Shown: positions 1 to 8,391 of the stretch, piece by piece
Layout of the letters: each line of letters opens with the position of its first letter
How positions within the stretch are numbered: position 1 is the first letter of the stretch
Source: Flavobacterium endophyticum
GTDB lineage: Bacteria > Bacteroidota > Bacteroidia > Flavobacteriales > Flavobacteriaceae
DNA length: 64,000 bases
Assembly: GCF_003634455.1 (NCBI RefSeq)
Contig: NZ_RBLC01000003.1
Coordinates: forward strand, 62,001-126,000
Direction: 5' to 3'
Notes under the pieces: generated by a model
Database searches by the model: none
Told to the model about the DNA's origin: nothing
What the model saw: the letters and a program-made list of their open reading frames with translations, nothing else
Position numbers and translations under genes: made by a program

Positions 1-606
1 CAAGGCAAAAATCTTAATGAAAACGAGGTCATAGCCAGCAATCTCTATTCAAAAAAACGTCCCAACACCATGAGGCTCCCTTTTGAATTTGAAGGAAGAA
101 ACCAATACCGCAAAGACCAAGGCATGGTACCGACAGATAATTTGACAGTCAAATTAATCGACAGTCTTTATAAGGCAAAGCAATTAACTCCAAAAGAGGC
201 AAAAATATACGAAGACTTTAATGCGCTCACACAAGAACTCATGAAGATTGCCGAAGGAGCGCCCGAAAAATTCAACAACCCGTCGACAGATCGTATTGCC
301 GAAAAAAGACAAGAATCTCAATACCACGAGCTCTTGAAGATAACCGACAGCAGGCCCGAATTTTCAAAACGTTTTGTCACCAAACCCAACGGCGAAAAGA
401 TAAGCTATAAAGACGGCTTTAAGAAGATGTCTGGTTTTTGGGACCTCAGAAACAAAACGATGGCCCAAAACATCTATACTATTGCCCAACAGCATCCTGG
501 CAAAAAAATAGTCGTGCTCACAGGCTTCTTGCACCGCTATTACCTGATCAAGGAATTAAAGAAATTAAACAAGCAAGATTTTATCCTCAAAGAGTTTTAC
601 GATTAA
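1..606 (+). CDS. C-terminal part of a TraB/Tiki-like hypothetical protein (5' end outside window)
   Basis: The reading frame is open from base 1, so the true start lies upstream and the internal ATG at 70 is probably not the start. 201 codons are visible. The end carries a hydrophobic strand followed by HRYYL and a charged helix (IVVLTGFLHRYYL), with FWDLRN about 45 residues earlier. This pattern reminds me of the C-terminus of TraB/ChaN/Tiki-like proteins (DUF5694-type), but that is recollection and not a motif proof. The gene is followed after 90 bp by a secreted protein gene on the same strand. Function not known. Confidence 0.55.
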   Translation, partial: QGKNLNENEVIASNLYSKKRPNTMRLPFEFEGRNQYRKDQGMVPTDNLTVKLIDSLYKAKQLTPKEAKIYEDFNALTQELMKIAEGAPEKFNNPSTDRIAEKRQESQYHELLKITDSRPEFSKRFVTKPNGEKISYKDGFKKMSGFWDLRNKTMAQNIYTIAQQHPGKKIVVLTGFLHRYYLIKELKKLNKQDFILKEFYD

Positions 607-696
607 AGAGCTAAAGAGCCCATTAGAATTATCTTATGAAGGAATATTAATTGACTGTCATAAAAAGCAATGAAACTACCAAAGTAAAAAACCTAT

Positions 697-1338
697 ATGA
701 ATAAAATTTTAATTCTCTGTGCTTATTTATTCCCAACATTGATTTTCAGTCAAACAAAACTTGACGAAAATGTATCAGTTAGCTTTTCTGGAAAAACAGA
801 GACTTATGAGCATAAAGAGAAAAACGCTATAGCTAAGGCGTATTTTTTTAACTCTAAAGAAGATTCATATGTCGCCATGCGTGTTGGAGCATTATCGAAT
901 GGGGTGCCAGATCGTAAGCTTCCAAAAGATATTGCCGAATTAAAAAATATATACCAACAGGTAATCGCTGAACAGCTTAAAAGCATGGCCAAAAAAGGCT
1001 TATTTTTAAAAGATTCTACACAGATAAGTGTCGATAAGCATATCGCTTACAAACTAAGATTTAAGGGGAAAGACTCAGAACAAGAAGTAGGAGAAAGTTT
1101 AATTTTATATATAGAAGGTATTACTTATGTTTTCATTTATTCAAAGGTAGGCTCCTATAGTATAGATAAAAAAGAGAAGTTTTTCAAATCCATAAGAATC
1201 AACACTTCATCAGAACTACAACAAATCAGCAAACCTTTTAGCTACTCCAGCGCCTTATTAAAGATAGTAGGCAGTATACTTTTTCTTTTCTTGCTATCAA
1301 GGCTGATAAAACTGGAAAAAAATCGAAACAAGAATTAG
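697..1338 (+). CDS. Hypothetical exported protein with C-terminal membrane anchor
   Basis: 213 aa. Residues 1-19 form a signal peptide ending in IFSQ, a common Bacteroidota cleavage context. The middle is hydrophilic with alternating beta-like stretches (YVAMRVGAL, LILYIEGITYVFIYS). Residues about 185-206 form a hydrophobic segment followed by basic residues (KLEKNRNKN), so the bulk is predicted to sit in the periplasm with a cytoplasmic tail. I do not recognise a family. An antisense ORF inside it is a shadow. Confidence 0.75.
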   Translation: MNKILILCAYLFPTLIFSQTKLDENVSVSFSGKTETYEHKEKNAIAKAYFFNSKEDSYVAMRVGALSNGVPDRKLPKDIAELKNIYQQVIAEQLKSMAKKGLFLKDSTQISVDKHIAYKLRFKGKDSEQEVGESLILYIEGITYVFIYSKVGSYSIDKKEKFFKSIRINTSSELQQISKPFSYSSALLKIVGSILFLFLLSRLIKLEKNRNKN

Positions 1339-1540
1339 CCTGCTACAACCACAATAGCTACATAAAAATAGTTTAAATTGACGAAGAATCATTTACTAAA
1401 ATAGTCTTTCTAAAAGCCAGATTGATCTCGCTTGACGAAATACTCTTGCCTTCGGCCCACCTCCATCCGAAAAACAGCCTACAGTCCCTACAGTCTAGTC
1501 AAAGTAAATCTTTTACCTGCTGTTTTAGAGAGAATGCTAT

Positions 1541-2281
1541 TTACCTTGCTTCAGTCGTATTGTCGTTATAAAGCACGGGCATCTTCCCTTTCCATTTATT
1601 CCAAACCGCATCATTTCGCAACAATCTACACATAAAGTGTGCTACGTTGCTGCGGCTGGTATAACCCGGATCAAACAGGGCGCTTCTTGTGGGCGAAGGA
1701 TGTAGCGAATAGGTTGTTACAGACTTCTCGTCAATCAAGCTATCAGGACGTACAACCGTCCATTCGACAAAGGGATGGTTTGGGCCTATTTTCTTTCTCA
1801 AGTAATCAGCTGCTCTTTCATTATCACGATGCGGAGGCAGTAACAGTCGAAACAAGCCTATCACGATTTTCTGCCTAAAAGAAACACGCTCGTCCAAATC
1901 CCTGTTGCTATTTCCTGCCGTATTCATCAACACCAGTCGAATCGGTTTTTCTGGCGCGTTCCTAATAGCGGCCTCGCAAAACAATCGGATTGTTTCCTCA
2001 ACCAGCCGTCTTGGCTTTCCATATATTCCCTTAAGGTTCGGATTATGTCCTAGATAAGAAGCTACCGATTGGCAGTCTTTAAGGTATGCTGCCATCTCAT
2101 CAACGCTGATAGCAGTAATAGCATTTACCCTGATAACCGTAATACGTTCATGGCTTTCCCATTGCTCTGGAATAAGACTTGAAGAGCGGACAATTACTTT
2201 TACCTTTTGCCCTGCTTCCAGTAATTGCGCTACCAATAACTTTCCTGTTGCACCACTTGCTCCGACTACTGCTGTTATCAT
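1541..2281 (-). CDS. NAD(P)-binding atypical short-chain dehydrogenase/NmrA-like protein
   Basis: 246 aa. The N-terminus has the Rossmann dinucleotide-binding pattern G7-x2-G10-x2-G13 (VVGASGATGK), followed by an Arg-Ser stretch (IVRSSS) suited to NADPH binding. This is typical of atypical SDRs such as NmrA-like and NAD(P)H-binding reductases. A classical YxxxK site is not evident, and the substrate cannot be told. The gene is monocistronic and transcribed away from the gene at 2600. The 318-bp upstream gap holds repeats described separately. Confidence 0.8.
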   Translation of the reverse strand: MITAVVGASGATGKLLVAQLLEAGQKVKVIVRSSSLIPEQWESHERITVIRVNAITAISVDEMAAYLKDCQSVASYLGHNPNLKGIYGKPRRLVEETIRLFCEAAIRNAPEKPIRLVLMNTAGNSNRDLDERVSFRQKIVIGLFRLLLPPHRDNERAADYLRKKIGPNHPFVEWTVVRPDSLIDEKSVTTYSLHPSPTRSALFDPGYTSRSNVAHFMCRLLRNDAVWNKWKGKMPVLYNDNTTEAR

Positions 2282-2599
2282 ATTTTGAAAAGTTATATTC
2301 TTGTTATGGCTTTTTACCCTCGCTAAAATAACTGCACCGAATCATTTCTCAAAACGGAAAACCGTAAAAAAGATATTCTAAAAACAGAAAGACAGTTTCG
2401 AGGTGCTTAAAGTGTAGTTTTGTTTAGGGTGAGTCCATAGTAAGTCCATAATGAGTCCATAGTGACTCCATAAAAAACTGCTTTCTTATAGAATCATTAT
2501 AGATTTACTATACTATGATTATAAACATATCCCGAAGAAAACTACAAAATAAGTCGAGCAATATTACGTTTATACTACTAATGTTAAACACTTTACGCC
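2282..2599. other. Intergenic region between divergent genes with inverted and direct repeats
   Basis: Non-coding 318 bp between the SDR-like gene (minus) and the 242-aa gene (plus). It holds an ACGG-AAAA-CCGT inverted repeat at 2354-2365 followed by an A-rich tract, and four 11-bp repeats at 2431-2474. I see no TAnnTTTG element in a good position for either gene. Confidence 0.6.
2431..2474. repeat. Four direct 11-bp repeats (GAGTCCATAGT type)
   Basis: Four contiguous units of 11 bp: gagtccatagt, aagtccataat, gagtccatagt, gactccataaa. The period equals about one helical turn, so all copies face the same side of the DNA. They lie 126 bp upstream of the start at 2600 and 150 bp upstream of the minus gene. 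A protein-binding array is possible; a chance low-copy repeat cannot be excluded. Confidence 0.6.
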
Positions 2600-3328
2600 A
2601 TGGCACATATACGCAATAAAAACTTCATCAGCGGCGCTACCGGCAATCTGGTTTTTAGAAATCTCAACGGAAAACAAATCATTCAGTCCCATCCAGGCGA
2701 AATACGCCAGACCCGAGCGACTGTGGCGAGCGCTTCAGAATTTAGCCATTGCAGCCGTTGGGCTAAACACCTTCGCATCGGATTGCATTCTTTTTTGGCC
2801 GGACATACCGACAGCTATATGTACCGTCGGCTGACAGGTGCTTTTTATAATGCCCTGCTCGAAAACACCCACCTGTCCAAAGGACAGCGCACTCCCTTTA
2901 CTGCCGACATGAAGGCTTTGGAGGGATTTGAGTTTAATATTCATTCGCCTTTTAAGAAGTATTTCCTGCCAGAAATTACAGTCGTTATGGATTCTCAGCG
3001 GCAGGTGCAAGTCACTATTCCCGAACTGGAGCCCAAAAGCCAGATACGGTTTACAGAAGGGGTGCCGCATGCGGAACTGGTCGTATATGCCTGCGCTACA
3101 AAATTTGAAGCAAGCTCTCCTATCGCGGATGCTTTTTTCACGTTGCCTATACCTCTTGATGGTGCTGTCCAATCCGAAACGGTTTGGACCAGTCCCGCAC
3201 TGCCCGAAGGTTATTTTGTAGTAGTCGCGGCAAAGCTGCTGTATTATGAAGAGAATCAATTTATGGGGAAGAAGTATAGCAATAGCGACGTATTGAATCC
3301 GTGCAGTATTTTGTTTTGCGGGATTTAA
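2600..3328 (+). CDS. Conserved hypothetical protein, Bacteroidota type
   Basis: 242 aa, no signal peptide. It opens with MAHIRNKNFISGATGN and a Lys/Gln stretch (GKQIIQSHPG), a start I recall from uncharacterised Flavobacteriia proteins of 200-250 aa that occur in several copies per genome. The second half reads as beta-rich (VTIPELEPKSQIRF, AELVVYAC). The GC-rich third codon positions fit the native chromosome. Function unknown. The antisense 207-aa ORF is a shadow. Confidence 0.75.
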   Translation: MAHIRNKNFISGATGNLVFRNLNGKQIIQSHPGEIRQTRATVASASEFSHCSRWAKHLRIGLHSFLAGHTDSYMYRRLTGAFYNALLENTHLSKGQRTPFTADMKALEGFEFNIHSPFKKYFLPEITVVMDSQRQVQVTIPELEPKSQIRFTEGVPHAELVVYACATKFEASSPIADAFFTLPIPLDGAVQSETVWTSPALPEGYFVVVAAKLLYYEENQFMGKKYSNSDVLNPCSILFCGI

Positions 3329-3379
3329 GGGAATAATCAAACTCTTAGTAAATCCCATCTTAACGAAGAAATAAATTTA

Positions 3380-3387
3380 TATTTTTG
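3380..3387 (+). promoter_or_regulatory. Bacteroidota -7 promoter element (TATTTTTG)
   Basis: Matches TAnnTTTG and ends 30 nt before the ATG at 3418. Likely promoter of the zinc-ribbon gene. Confidence 0.5.
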
Positions 3388-3417
3388 AATTAATTTAGCT
3401 TCGAAAATATTATAATT

Positions 3418-3663
3418 ATGGCAACTCAGATTTGTCCAAAATGCAAGCAAGATTCTTTTACATGGTACATGGATGATGACGAGGCTTCAGGTTTAACGAT
3501 ATGGCATTGTTTTAATTGCAGATATGTTGCTTATGAAGATGAACAAAAGATCAGAGATTGTCTTAATTGTTTAAAAAACACTTCTAGTTACTTAATGGAT
3601 ACTGAAACCATTTTTTATTGGTGCAATAATTGCAATGAAATCGAATTTCTGAAAAACAAATAA
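3418..3663 (+). CDS. Small protein with two CxxC-type zinc ribbons
   Basis: 81 aa. Eight cysteines in four CxxC pairs (C6/C9, C31/C34, C48/C51, C69/C72) suggest two stacked four-Cys zinc ribbons. No enzyme motif is present; such proteins often bind nucleic acid or a partner protein. The gene is AT-rich compared with its upstream neighbour and is followed after 13 bp by a second small gene, so the two are probably cotranscribed. Confidence 0.75.
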   Translation: MATQICPKCKQDSFTWYMDDDEASGLTIWHCFNCRYVAYEDEQKIRDCLNCLKNTSSYLMDTETIFYWCNNCNEIEFLKNK

Positions 3664-3676
3664 ATAGTACTAATTT

Positions 3677-4027
3677 ATGACTGCCGAAAAAGATAACTGG
3701 CCCGCTTTTGATATAAGATCTTGGAAAAACATTCCTAGCTTTTCTGGTAAAATTGCAAATGAATCTGACACAAAGAACGGGACAGCGGTATTTTGCATTA
3801 AAGATGTAGATTTCGAGCATATTCCTTTTGAGATTGAACTTCCTAGATTAGCCTATTTAATAGATTCAGAAAATGGAGATAAGGAATTAATTGTCTTGAT
3901 TCAAGCTGAATCAACAAGTCGAGGAATTGTTATTGGCTATAGAAGTCCACAAGGCGGAAATGGAGCTTGCTTTTTTTATGAATTAGAATTACTTGATGAA
4001 AAAGAAATCGAGAAAATTTTGACATAA
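3677..4027 (+). CDS. Hypothetical protein, 116 aa
   Basis: No signal peptide or membrane segment. It begins with a Trp/Pro-containing stretch (DNWPAFDIRSWKN) and has a mid-region beta pattern (RLAYLIDSENGDKELIVLIQ). I do not recognise the family. It starts 13 bp after the zinc-ribbon gene, so the two are likely one transcript. Confidence 0.65.
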   Translation: MTAEKDNWPAFDIRSWKNIPSFSGKIANESDTKNGTAVFCIKDVDFEHIPFEIELPRLAYLIDSENGDKELIVLIQAESTSRGIVIGYRSPQGGNGACFFYELELLDEKEIEKILT

Positions 4028-4126
4028 TTGAACAAACTTTAAAAGCAGAGTTTAAAAACTTAAAACAGAACATCTTATACAATAGTAATATACAATTAGG
4101 AGAACCAAATAGCGTAGCTGTTTTAC

Positions 4127-4134
4127 TATCTTTG
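4127..4134 (+). promoter_or_regulatory. -7 promoter element (TATCTTTG)
   Basis: TAnnTTTG match ending 30 nt before the ATG at 4165. It overlaps the alternative upstream start at 4132 and so argues for the ATG at 4165 as the start of the S41 gene. Confidence 0.55.
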
Positions 4135-4164
4135 GTAAAATTCCACCTTCAACCACTAACTCCT

Positions 4165-5490
4165 ATGAAACGATTTCGCCTCCTGGTACTGCCTCTTTTT
4201 ATGTTATGCTCTATCCATTTTGGACATGCTCAAAAAAAATCAAATAAGGGAGTAACCCGTCATCAAATTGTCAGCTTGGTAGATTCTCTTAAGAAATCTT
4301 TAAACAGCTATTACATATTCCCTGACAAAGCCCTTTTAATAAGCAACCACTTAAGCAGTCAACTAGCAAAAGGAGTTTATAAGAATAATACAGATCCTGC
4401 AAAATTGGCGAGTCAGTTTGAAAACGATATCAGGAGCATTCATTATGATTCACACCTTCATATAAGTTTTGAACCCGGCATGTTGGCTCCAAATAAGATG
4501 AGTCCTGAAGAGAGAACAAAGGCTATGGAAGAATTTTTAGCTACTGAAAGAGATAACAATTTCAATTTGCAGAAAGTGGAGGTTCTTCCTGGCAACATCG
4601 GATATTTTCTTTTTAATGGGTTTACAGGCAGTGTGGATGAGGCAAAGCCTATCCTAAACGCGGCACTGACTTTTTTATCAGGCACAAAAACATTAATAAT
4701 TGACTTGCGCTACAATGGCGGCGGGAATACAGCTAATCGACTGGAAAGCTACTTTTTTAAAGAAAGAACCCATTTATATGATAACGTAAATACTTTTGAA
4801 AAAAATACGATTTCCGTATTTTCAGACCCATCAGCCACAAATGGGCTGACCTTGCTGATGCCTGTTTATATACTGACAAGCAAGAATACTTTCTCTGCTG
4901 CAGAAGCTTTTTCTGCTTCCATGCAAAGCTTAAAAAGGGCAGTCATTGTTGGGGAGAATACGGGTGGAGGTTCGCACATGACGGGTACTTTTGATCTGGG
5001 TGGCGGCTTTATTGCAAGAATACCTTTTGCTCGGCCAATCTCAACGGCAGCTTTTAAGGACTGGGAAGGGACTGGCGTAACACCAGATATACCCGTTGAA
5101 GCGTCAAAGGCTTTAGAAAAGGCACAAGAAGTCATTTATCAAGATTTGTTGTCGCAGGCAAAAAGCGAGAAAGACAAAATGAAGATCCAATGGGCTATGA
5201 ATATGCTGATAGCCGAACAAAATCCGCCAAATTTAAGCGCTGCTTCCTATAACAAATATGTAGGTACCTATGTTGGCGGATTAAAATTCTATATTGAAAA
5301 CGACCAATTCGTATGTGAAAATTCAGGACGGGGTGGCAGCAATGTGTTCAAACTAATTCCTATTTTTGATGATACCTATGTGCTTGATGAGAATGTTCAA
5401 ATTCAATTCGTAAAAGATGAAAAGAATATCTATTCTAGTTTAAAGATGCTATGGAAAGATGGTCATGTGACTGAAAATAGAAAAGAATAA
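4165..5490 (+). CDS. Secreted S41 family peptidase (IRBP/tail-specific protease-like)
   Basis: 441 aa from the ATG at 4165, chosen because it gives a clean signal peptide (KRFRLLVLPLFMLCSIHFG-HAQ) and follows a promoter element. The S41 core shows LIIDLRYNGGG at about residues 178-187, then TSKNTFSAAEAF with the presumed nucleophile Ser244, and VGENTGGG at 262-269. No PDZ domain is evident, which points to the IRBP-like branch of S41. The last ~110 residues form a beta-rich tail. It probably cleaves peptides in the periplasm or at the cell surface. Substrate unknown. Confidence 0.88.
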   Translation: MKRFRLLVLPLFMLCSIHFGHAQKKSNKGVTRHQIVSLVDSLKKSLNSYYIFPDKALLISNHLSSQLAKGVYKNNTDPAKLASQFENDIRSIHYDSHLHISFEPGMLAPNKMSPEERTKAMEEFLATERDNNFNLQKVEVLPGNIGYFLFNGFTGSVDEAKPILNAALTFLSGTKTLIIDLRYNGGGNTANRLESYFFKERTHLYDNVNTFEKNTISVFSDPSATNGLTLLMPVYILTSKNTFSAAEAFSASMQSLKRAVIVGENTGGGSHMTGTFDLGGGFIARIPFARPISTAAFKDWEGTGVTPDIPVEASKALEKAQEVIYQDLLSQAKSEKDKMKIQWAMNMLIAEQNPPNLSAASYNKYVGTYVGGLKFYIENDQFVCENSGRGGSNVFKLIPIFDDTYVLDENVQIQFVKDEKNIYSSLKMLWKDGHVTENRKE

Positions 5491-5521
5491 GCCATTATTT
5501 TGAAATAAATTTAAAGAAGCA

Positions 5522-5890
5522 ATGAAGAATAGCCTTAAGACAGCAATTAGTATAATCGTAGTTCTATTTATTTGCAGTTTTTTCATAAGAGGAAAGATTA
5601 GTCATGAAAAATTTGATTCTGATAAATGGAAAAACTCAAATCTTAATTCAGAAGAAAATTGGAGTTTACGTTGGGACATGATGAATAGCTTGCGAAATAA
5701 TCATGATCTAATTGGGATGTCTGAAAAGGAAATTATTAATCTGCTTGGAAAGCCAGACGAGAGTTTTCCAAAAGAAAAGACTTATATATACAGTCTAGGA
5801 TATAGTCATAAAGGTATTAATACAGGATTTTTAAGTCTAAAATTAAACAACAAAGGAATTGTAACGGGAATTAATGTTCAACAAGGATAG
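5522..5890 (+). CDS. Small membrane-anchored BamE/SmpA-like protein
   Basis: 122 aa. The N-terminal hydrophobic helix (about 7-24) is a signal anchor. The C-terminal half reads MSEKEIINLLGKPDES and then a YIYSLGY strand, the 'helix-GxP-strand' layout of SmpA/OmlA/BamE-type domains. No lipobox cysteine is in the expected place. It follows the S41 gene by 31 bp and may share its transcript. Confidence 0.6.
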   Translation: MKNSLKTAISIIVVLFICSFFIRGKISHEKFDSDKWKNSNLNSEENWSLRWDMMNSLRNNHDLIGMSEKEIINLLGKPDESFPKEKTYIYSLGYSHKGINTGFLSLKLNNKGIVTGINVQQG

Positions 5891-6216
5891 TAGATATTAT
5901 TAAAATGGAATGTCAAAAATTTTTGAATACATAATAAGCATCATCTATTGGCTTCACCGCTATTGATTGGAGTTGCTTTATTTTTCAAATCCAAACACAG
6001 TAACACTTGAAATCAGTTAATTTGGCAATCAAAATAACATAAAAACCACCCATTTATTAGGCAACAATCCGCCCTTCCGTGCAAACAAGGCTTATTTTGT
6101 GATTGTGCAATTCAGCTAAAATCAAAAAACATTCCGGATTACGAGCCAAAAGTATTGGATGACCGTAGGAAAGAACTATATTTAGCCTCCATCTCGCCCC
6201 TAAACCTACAGAGCAA
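5891..6216. other. Intergenic stretch with a possible degenerate ORF
   Basis: 326 bp without an intact gene. A broken small membrane ORF (5910-6010) is listed separately. The minus strand is open across 6057-6287, but that frame runs into the plus-strand gene at 6217 and has no clear family, so I do not call it. Confidence 0.4.
5910..6010 (+). pseudogene. Possible frameshifted remnant of a one-TM small protein
   Basis: From the ATG at 5910 the frame reads MSKIFEYIISIIYWL. A one-base shift near 5952 continues with SPLLIGVALFFKSK to a TGA at 6008. Joined, the two make a plausible ~33-residue single-TM peptide, but each piece alone is meaningless. Low confidence because chance can produce this in AT-rich DNA. 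Confidence 0.22.
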
Positions 6217-6603
6217 ATGTCAGATACTACCAAAAAGCCGGCTACCATAGTCGGAAGAATTATGTACAAGATAAAAATATTTGCCAAACGCTATTATAAG
6301 TACCCCTATCCCGAGGAAGCTTTCTTCAAGGATATTGCCGAAAAGACCGTATGCGACGCGCACAGCAACTGCGAAAAAGAGGTTTTTACAAAACAAAGGG
6401 TTTTGTTGCTTTGGCTGTATGTCAAGAGCCAGGCCCTGAAATACATAATCATGGTCCAGTGCGAGATGAAAGAGAAGTTTGTTAATCCTGCACAGAAGCT
6501 GTTCTATGCCCAGAAAATAGGGACTGACGTTGCACATATCGATGAAAAGCTCGAAAGCCTCAAGCTCCAGTTTTCCGATTCTGAGGACATCATGAAAAAG
6601 TGA
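6217..6603 (+). CDS. Hypothetical protein, 128 aa
   Basis: An antisense frame over 6220-6606 is also open. I prefer the plus strand because its third positions are GC-rich and it has the usual Lys/Glu-rich composition. The protein is helical, with several cysteines (TVCDAHSNCEKE) and no signal peptide. It precedes the response regulator gene by ~100 bp on the same strand, with a promoter element between them. Family not recognised. Confidence 0.5.
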   Translation: MSDTTKKPATIVGRIMYKIKIFAKRYYKYPYPEEAFFKDIAEKTVCDAHSNCEKEVFTKQRVLLLWLYVKSQALKYIIMVQCEMKEKFVNPAQKLFYAQKIGTDVAHIDEKLESLKLQFSDSEDIMKK

Positions 6604-6616
6604 CACTTTTTTTTCG

Positions 6617-6624
6617 TATATTTG
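6617..6624 (+). promoter_or_regulatory. -7 promoter element (TATATTTG)
   Basis: Exact TAnnTTTG, 77 nt upstream of the response-regulator ATG at 6702. This leaves a fairly long 5' leader. Confidence 0.5.
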
Positions 6625-6701
6625 CTATTCACCTTTGCTTTAGTTGAAGTTTTTTCAACATTTCTCTTTCTATTTCATAGGCGACTTAAAAACAACTGCC
6701 T

Positions 6702-7139
6702 ATGAAAAATCTAAGGATTTGTCTAGTCGATGACGACAAGGACGACAGGGAAACTTTCCAAGATGCATTTAATGAACTAAATTCAGATAACGTCTTGATG
6801 ACATTCAAGAACGGTTTAGAAGCCATCGATTATCTGAATGCCATAGAAGATGTTCCTGATATTATTTTTCTTGACTTAAATATGCCGATTATGGGCGGTC
6901 TTGAAACATTAAGGGAGATACGAAAAAATGAACGCTACAAATTGCTTTCTGTAGTGATTTATTCTACTTCGTCTTCTGAAAAAGATATCGAAGAAACGCT
7001 CGTTGCAGGAGCCAATATCTATATTACAAAGCCGACCAATTACCGAGTCTTAAAAGATATGCTTACAAAAGTAATGAAGATGAACTGGCAGTACCATACA
7101 TCTGAATTAGATAAGGATACTTTTGTATTTGCTATCTGA
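6702..7139 (+). CDS. Single-domain CheY-like response regulator (Rcp-type)
   Basis: 145 aa, receiver domain only. The acidic pocket is D10-D11-D12 (VDDDKDD), the phosphoacceptor is Asp58 in FLDLNMP, the switch Ser/Thr lies in YSTSSS (87-92) and the invariant Lys is K110 in TKP. There is no output domain, so it signals by protein contact, as in Rcp1/CheY regulators that serve hybrid or phytochrome-like kinases. No kinase gene is adjacent. Confidence 0.92.
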   Translation: MKNLRICLVDDDKDDRETFQDAFNELNSDNVLMTFKNGLEAIDYLNAIEDVPDIIFLDLNMPIMGGLETLREIRKNERYKLLSVVIYSTSSSEKDIEETLVAGANIYITKPTNYRVLKDMLTKVMKMNWQYHTSELDKDTFVFAI

Positions 7140-7145
7140 TTTCTT

Positions 7146-7301
7146 TTAGTTAGACACGGCCTCTTTTAGTGCTTTTTCTCTTTCCTGCTCAATATAATAT
7201 ATACAGCAAGCTGTCACTATGATTATTGCAAAGACAAAGTAAAAAATCTTATAATTGGGCTTTTCCTTCTTTTCTTCTATCGGGTCATCATTAGGTATCA
7301 T
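7146..7301 (-). CDS. Small single-pass membrane protein, 51 aa
   Basis: Frame from ATG (7301) to TAA (7146). The N-terminus is charged (MIPNDDPIEEKKEKPNYK), then comes one strong membrane helix (residues ~19-37, FYFVFAIIIVTACCIYYI), then a charged tail (EQEREKALKEAVSN). This layout and the convergent, tightly packed position 6 bp after the response regulator make it a believable small ORF. Function unknown. Confidence 0.5.
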   Translation of the reverse strand: MIPNDDPIEEKKEKPNYKIFYFVFAIIIVTACCIYYIEQEREKALKEAVSN

Positions 7302-7544
7302 AAATACTTCTGGTTACTTTTTTCGGAAAGGTAATCCTATTTCATGCCCTATAGTTATAAGATTCCAACTATAGTTTACAGCTATTACGGTTTTTCGTAA
7401 CAACAAAACGGAAGCCAATCTACCGAATCTGAAATTTACATAAAACTGCTTTCTTAATTTAGTAAAAGCCTTTAAAAACAGCTGAGAGCTCATTAGGGCC
7501 TTCGGCTGTCTTCTTATTGGATATTTTTTTGCATAAAATATTAT

Positions 7545-7589
7545 GTAGTTAAATAACTTCATATATATTTGTAGTCAAATAACTTCATA
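7545..7589 (+). promoter_or_regulatory. Promoter with two operator-like direct repeats before the ArsR-type regulator
   Basis: A 19-bp sequence (GTAGTTAAATAACTTCATA) occurs at 7545-7563 and, with one change, at 7571-7589. Each copy holds an AGTTA-AA-TAACT inverted repeat. The -7 box TATATTTG (7564-7571) sits between them. Copies spaced 26 bp apart around a promoter directly before a regulator gene suggest autorepression. Confidence 0.7.
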
Positions 7590-7913
7590 ATGAATTTAAG
7601 ACGAGACGTTTTCCAAGCCATAGCCGACCCTACAAGAAGAGCCATCCTTCTATTGGTATCATCGCAATCGATGACCGCTGGCGCCATAGCTTCTAACTTT
7701 GATACCGCAAGGCCTACGGTTTCAAAGCATTTGCAGATACTTACCGAGTGCGAACTGCTCAAGCAGGAACAGAACGGCAGAGAAATGTATTACCACCTAA
7801 ATCCGAACAAGCTGAAAGAAATAGCCGACTTTATCGAGCCGTTCCAAAAAATGTGGGACGACAGGTTCAACACGCTCGAAACCATCATGAAAAAGTACCA
7901 ATCAAAAAAATAA
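7590..7913 (+). CDS. ArsR-family winged-helix transcriptional regulator
   Basis: 107 aa. Begins with the usual [16 protein letters not shown] helix and has the recognition region [13 protein letters not shown] (about 39-51), then a wing with [11 protein letters not shown]. No metal-binding cysteine motif is visible, so it is probably not a metal sensor. It belongs to the subgroup paired with AHSA1/SRPBCC proteins. It is the first gene of a four-gene run (ArsR, AHSA1, DoxX-like, DUF4256) with 4-6 bp gaps, and likely represses it through the repeats at 7545-7589. Confidence 0.9.
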   Translation: MNLRRDVFQAIADPTRRAILLLVSSQSMTAGAIASNFDTARPTVSKHLQILTECELLKQEQNGREMYYHLNPNKLKEIADFIEPFQKMWDDRFNTLETIMKKYQSKK

Positions 7914-7917
7914 GTTT

Positions 7918-8385
7918 ATGGAACGAAAGACAAAAATCAACGCAGAAGAGGACAAGCAGGAACTGCTGATTACCAGAGAATTTGACCTGCCTTTGGAATT
8001 GCTTTTCAAGGCGTACGAAGATCCCGAGATTGTAGCACAATGGATGGGCACGAAAGTAATAAAGCTCGAAAACAAAAAGCACGGAGGCTATCAATTTGAA
8101 ACCTCAGACAAGGAAGGCAATGTACTGTTTAGCGCCAATGGCACCATCCATGAATTCCTTCCGAACCAAAGGATTACCCGTACTTTTGAGATGGAAAACA
8201 CGCCTTTTCCGGTACAGCTGGAGTACTTGGAGTTTGAAAAGCTGACGGACACTACCAGCAAGCTCACCATGCACATCGTATACAAATCAGTCGCCTTTAG
8301 GAACCAAGTACTGCAGCTGCCTTTTGCGCAGGGCATCAATATGGCGCATAACCGACTTCAAGAAATTGCAGACCGCTTAAAATAA
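7918..8385 (+). CDS. SRPBCC/AHSA1 domain protein
   Basis: 155 aa. It has the AHSA1 pattern: a starting strand-helix (LLITREFDLPLELLFKAYEDPE), W near residue 41 (VAQWMGT), GGYQFE, then NQRITRTFEM, and a C-terminal helix. The fold makes a hydrophobic pocket for small ligands. It starts 4 bp after the ArsR gene, a well-known pairing in which the ligand-binding protein and regulator are coexpressed. Ligand unknown. Confidence 0.88.
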   Translation: MERKTKINAEEDKQELLITREFDLPLELLFKAYEDPEIVAQWMGTKVIKLENKKHGGYQFETSDKEGNVLFSANGTIHEFLPNQRITRTFEMENTPFPVQLEYLEFEKLTDTTSKLTMHIVYKSVAFRNQVLQLPFAQGINMAHNRLQEIADRLK

Positions 8386-8391
8386 CACACT

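Noticed and set aside
6220..6606. 128-aa minus-strand ORF opposite the gene at 6217
   Set aside because: The plus strand has GC-rich third positions and normal Lys/Glu content, while the minus frame is a mirror of it.
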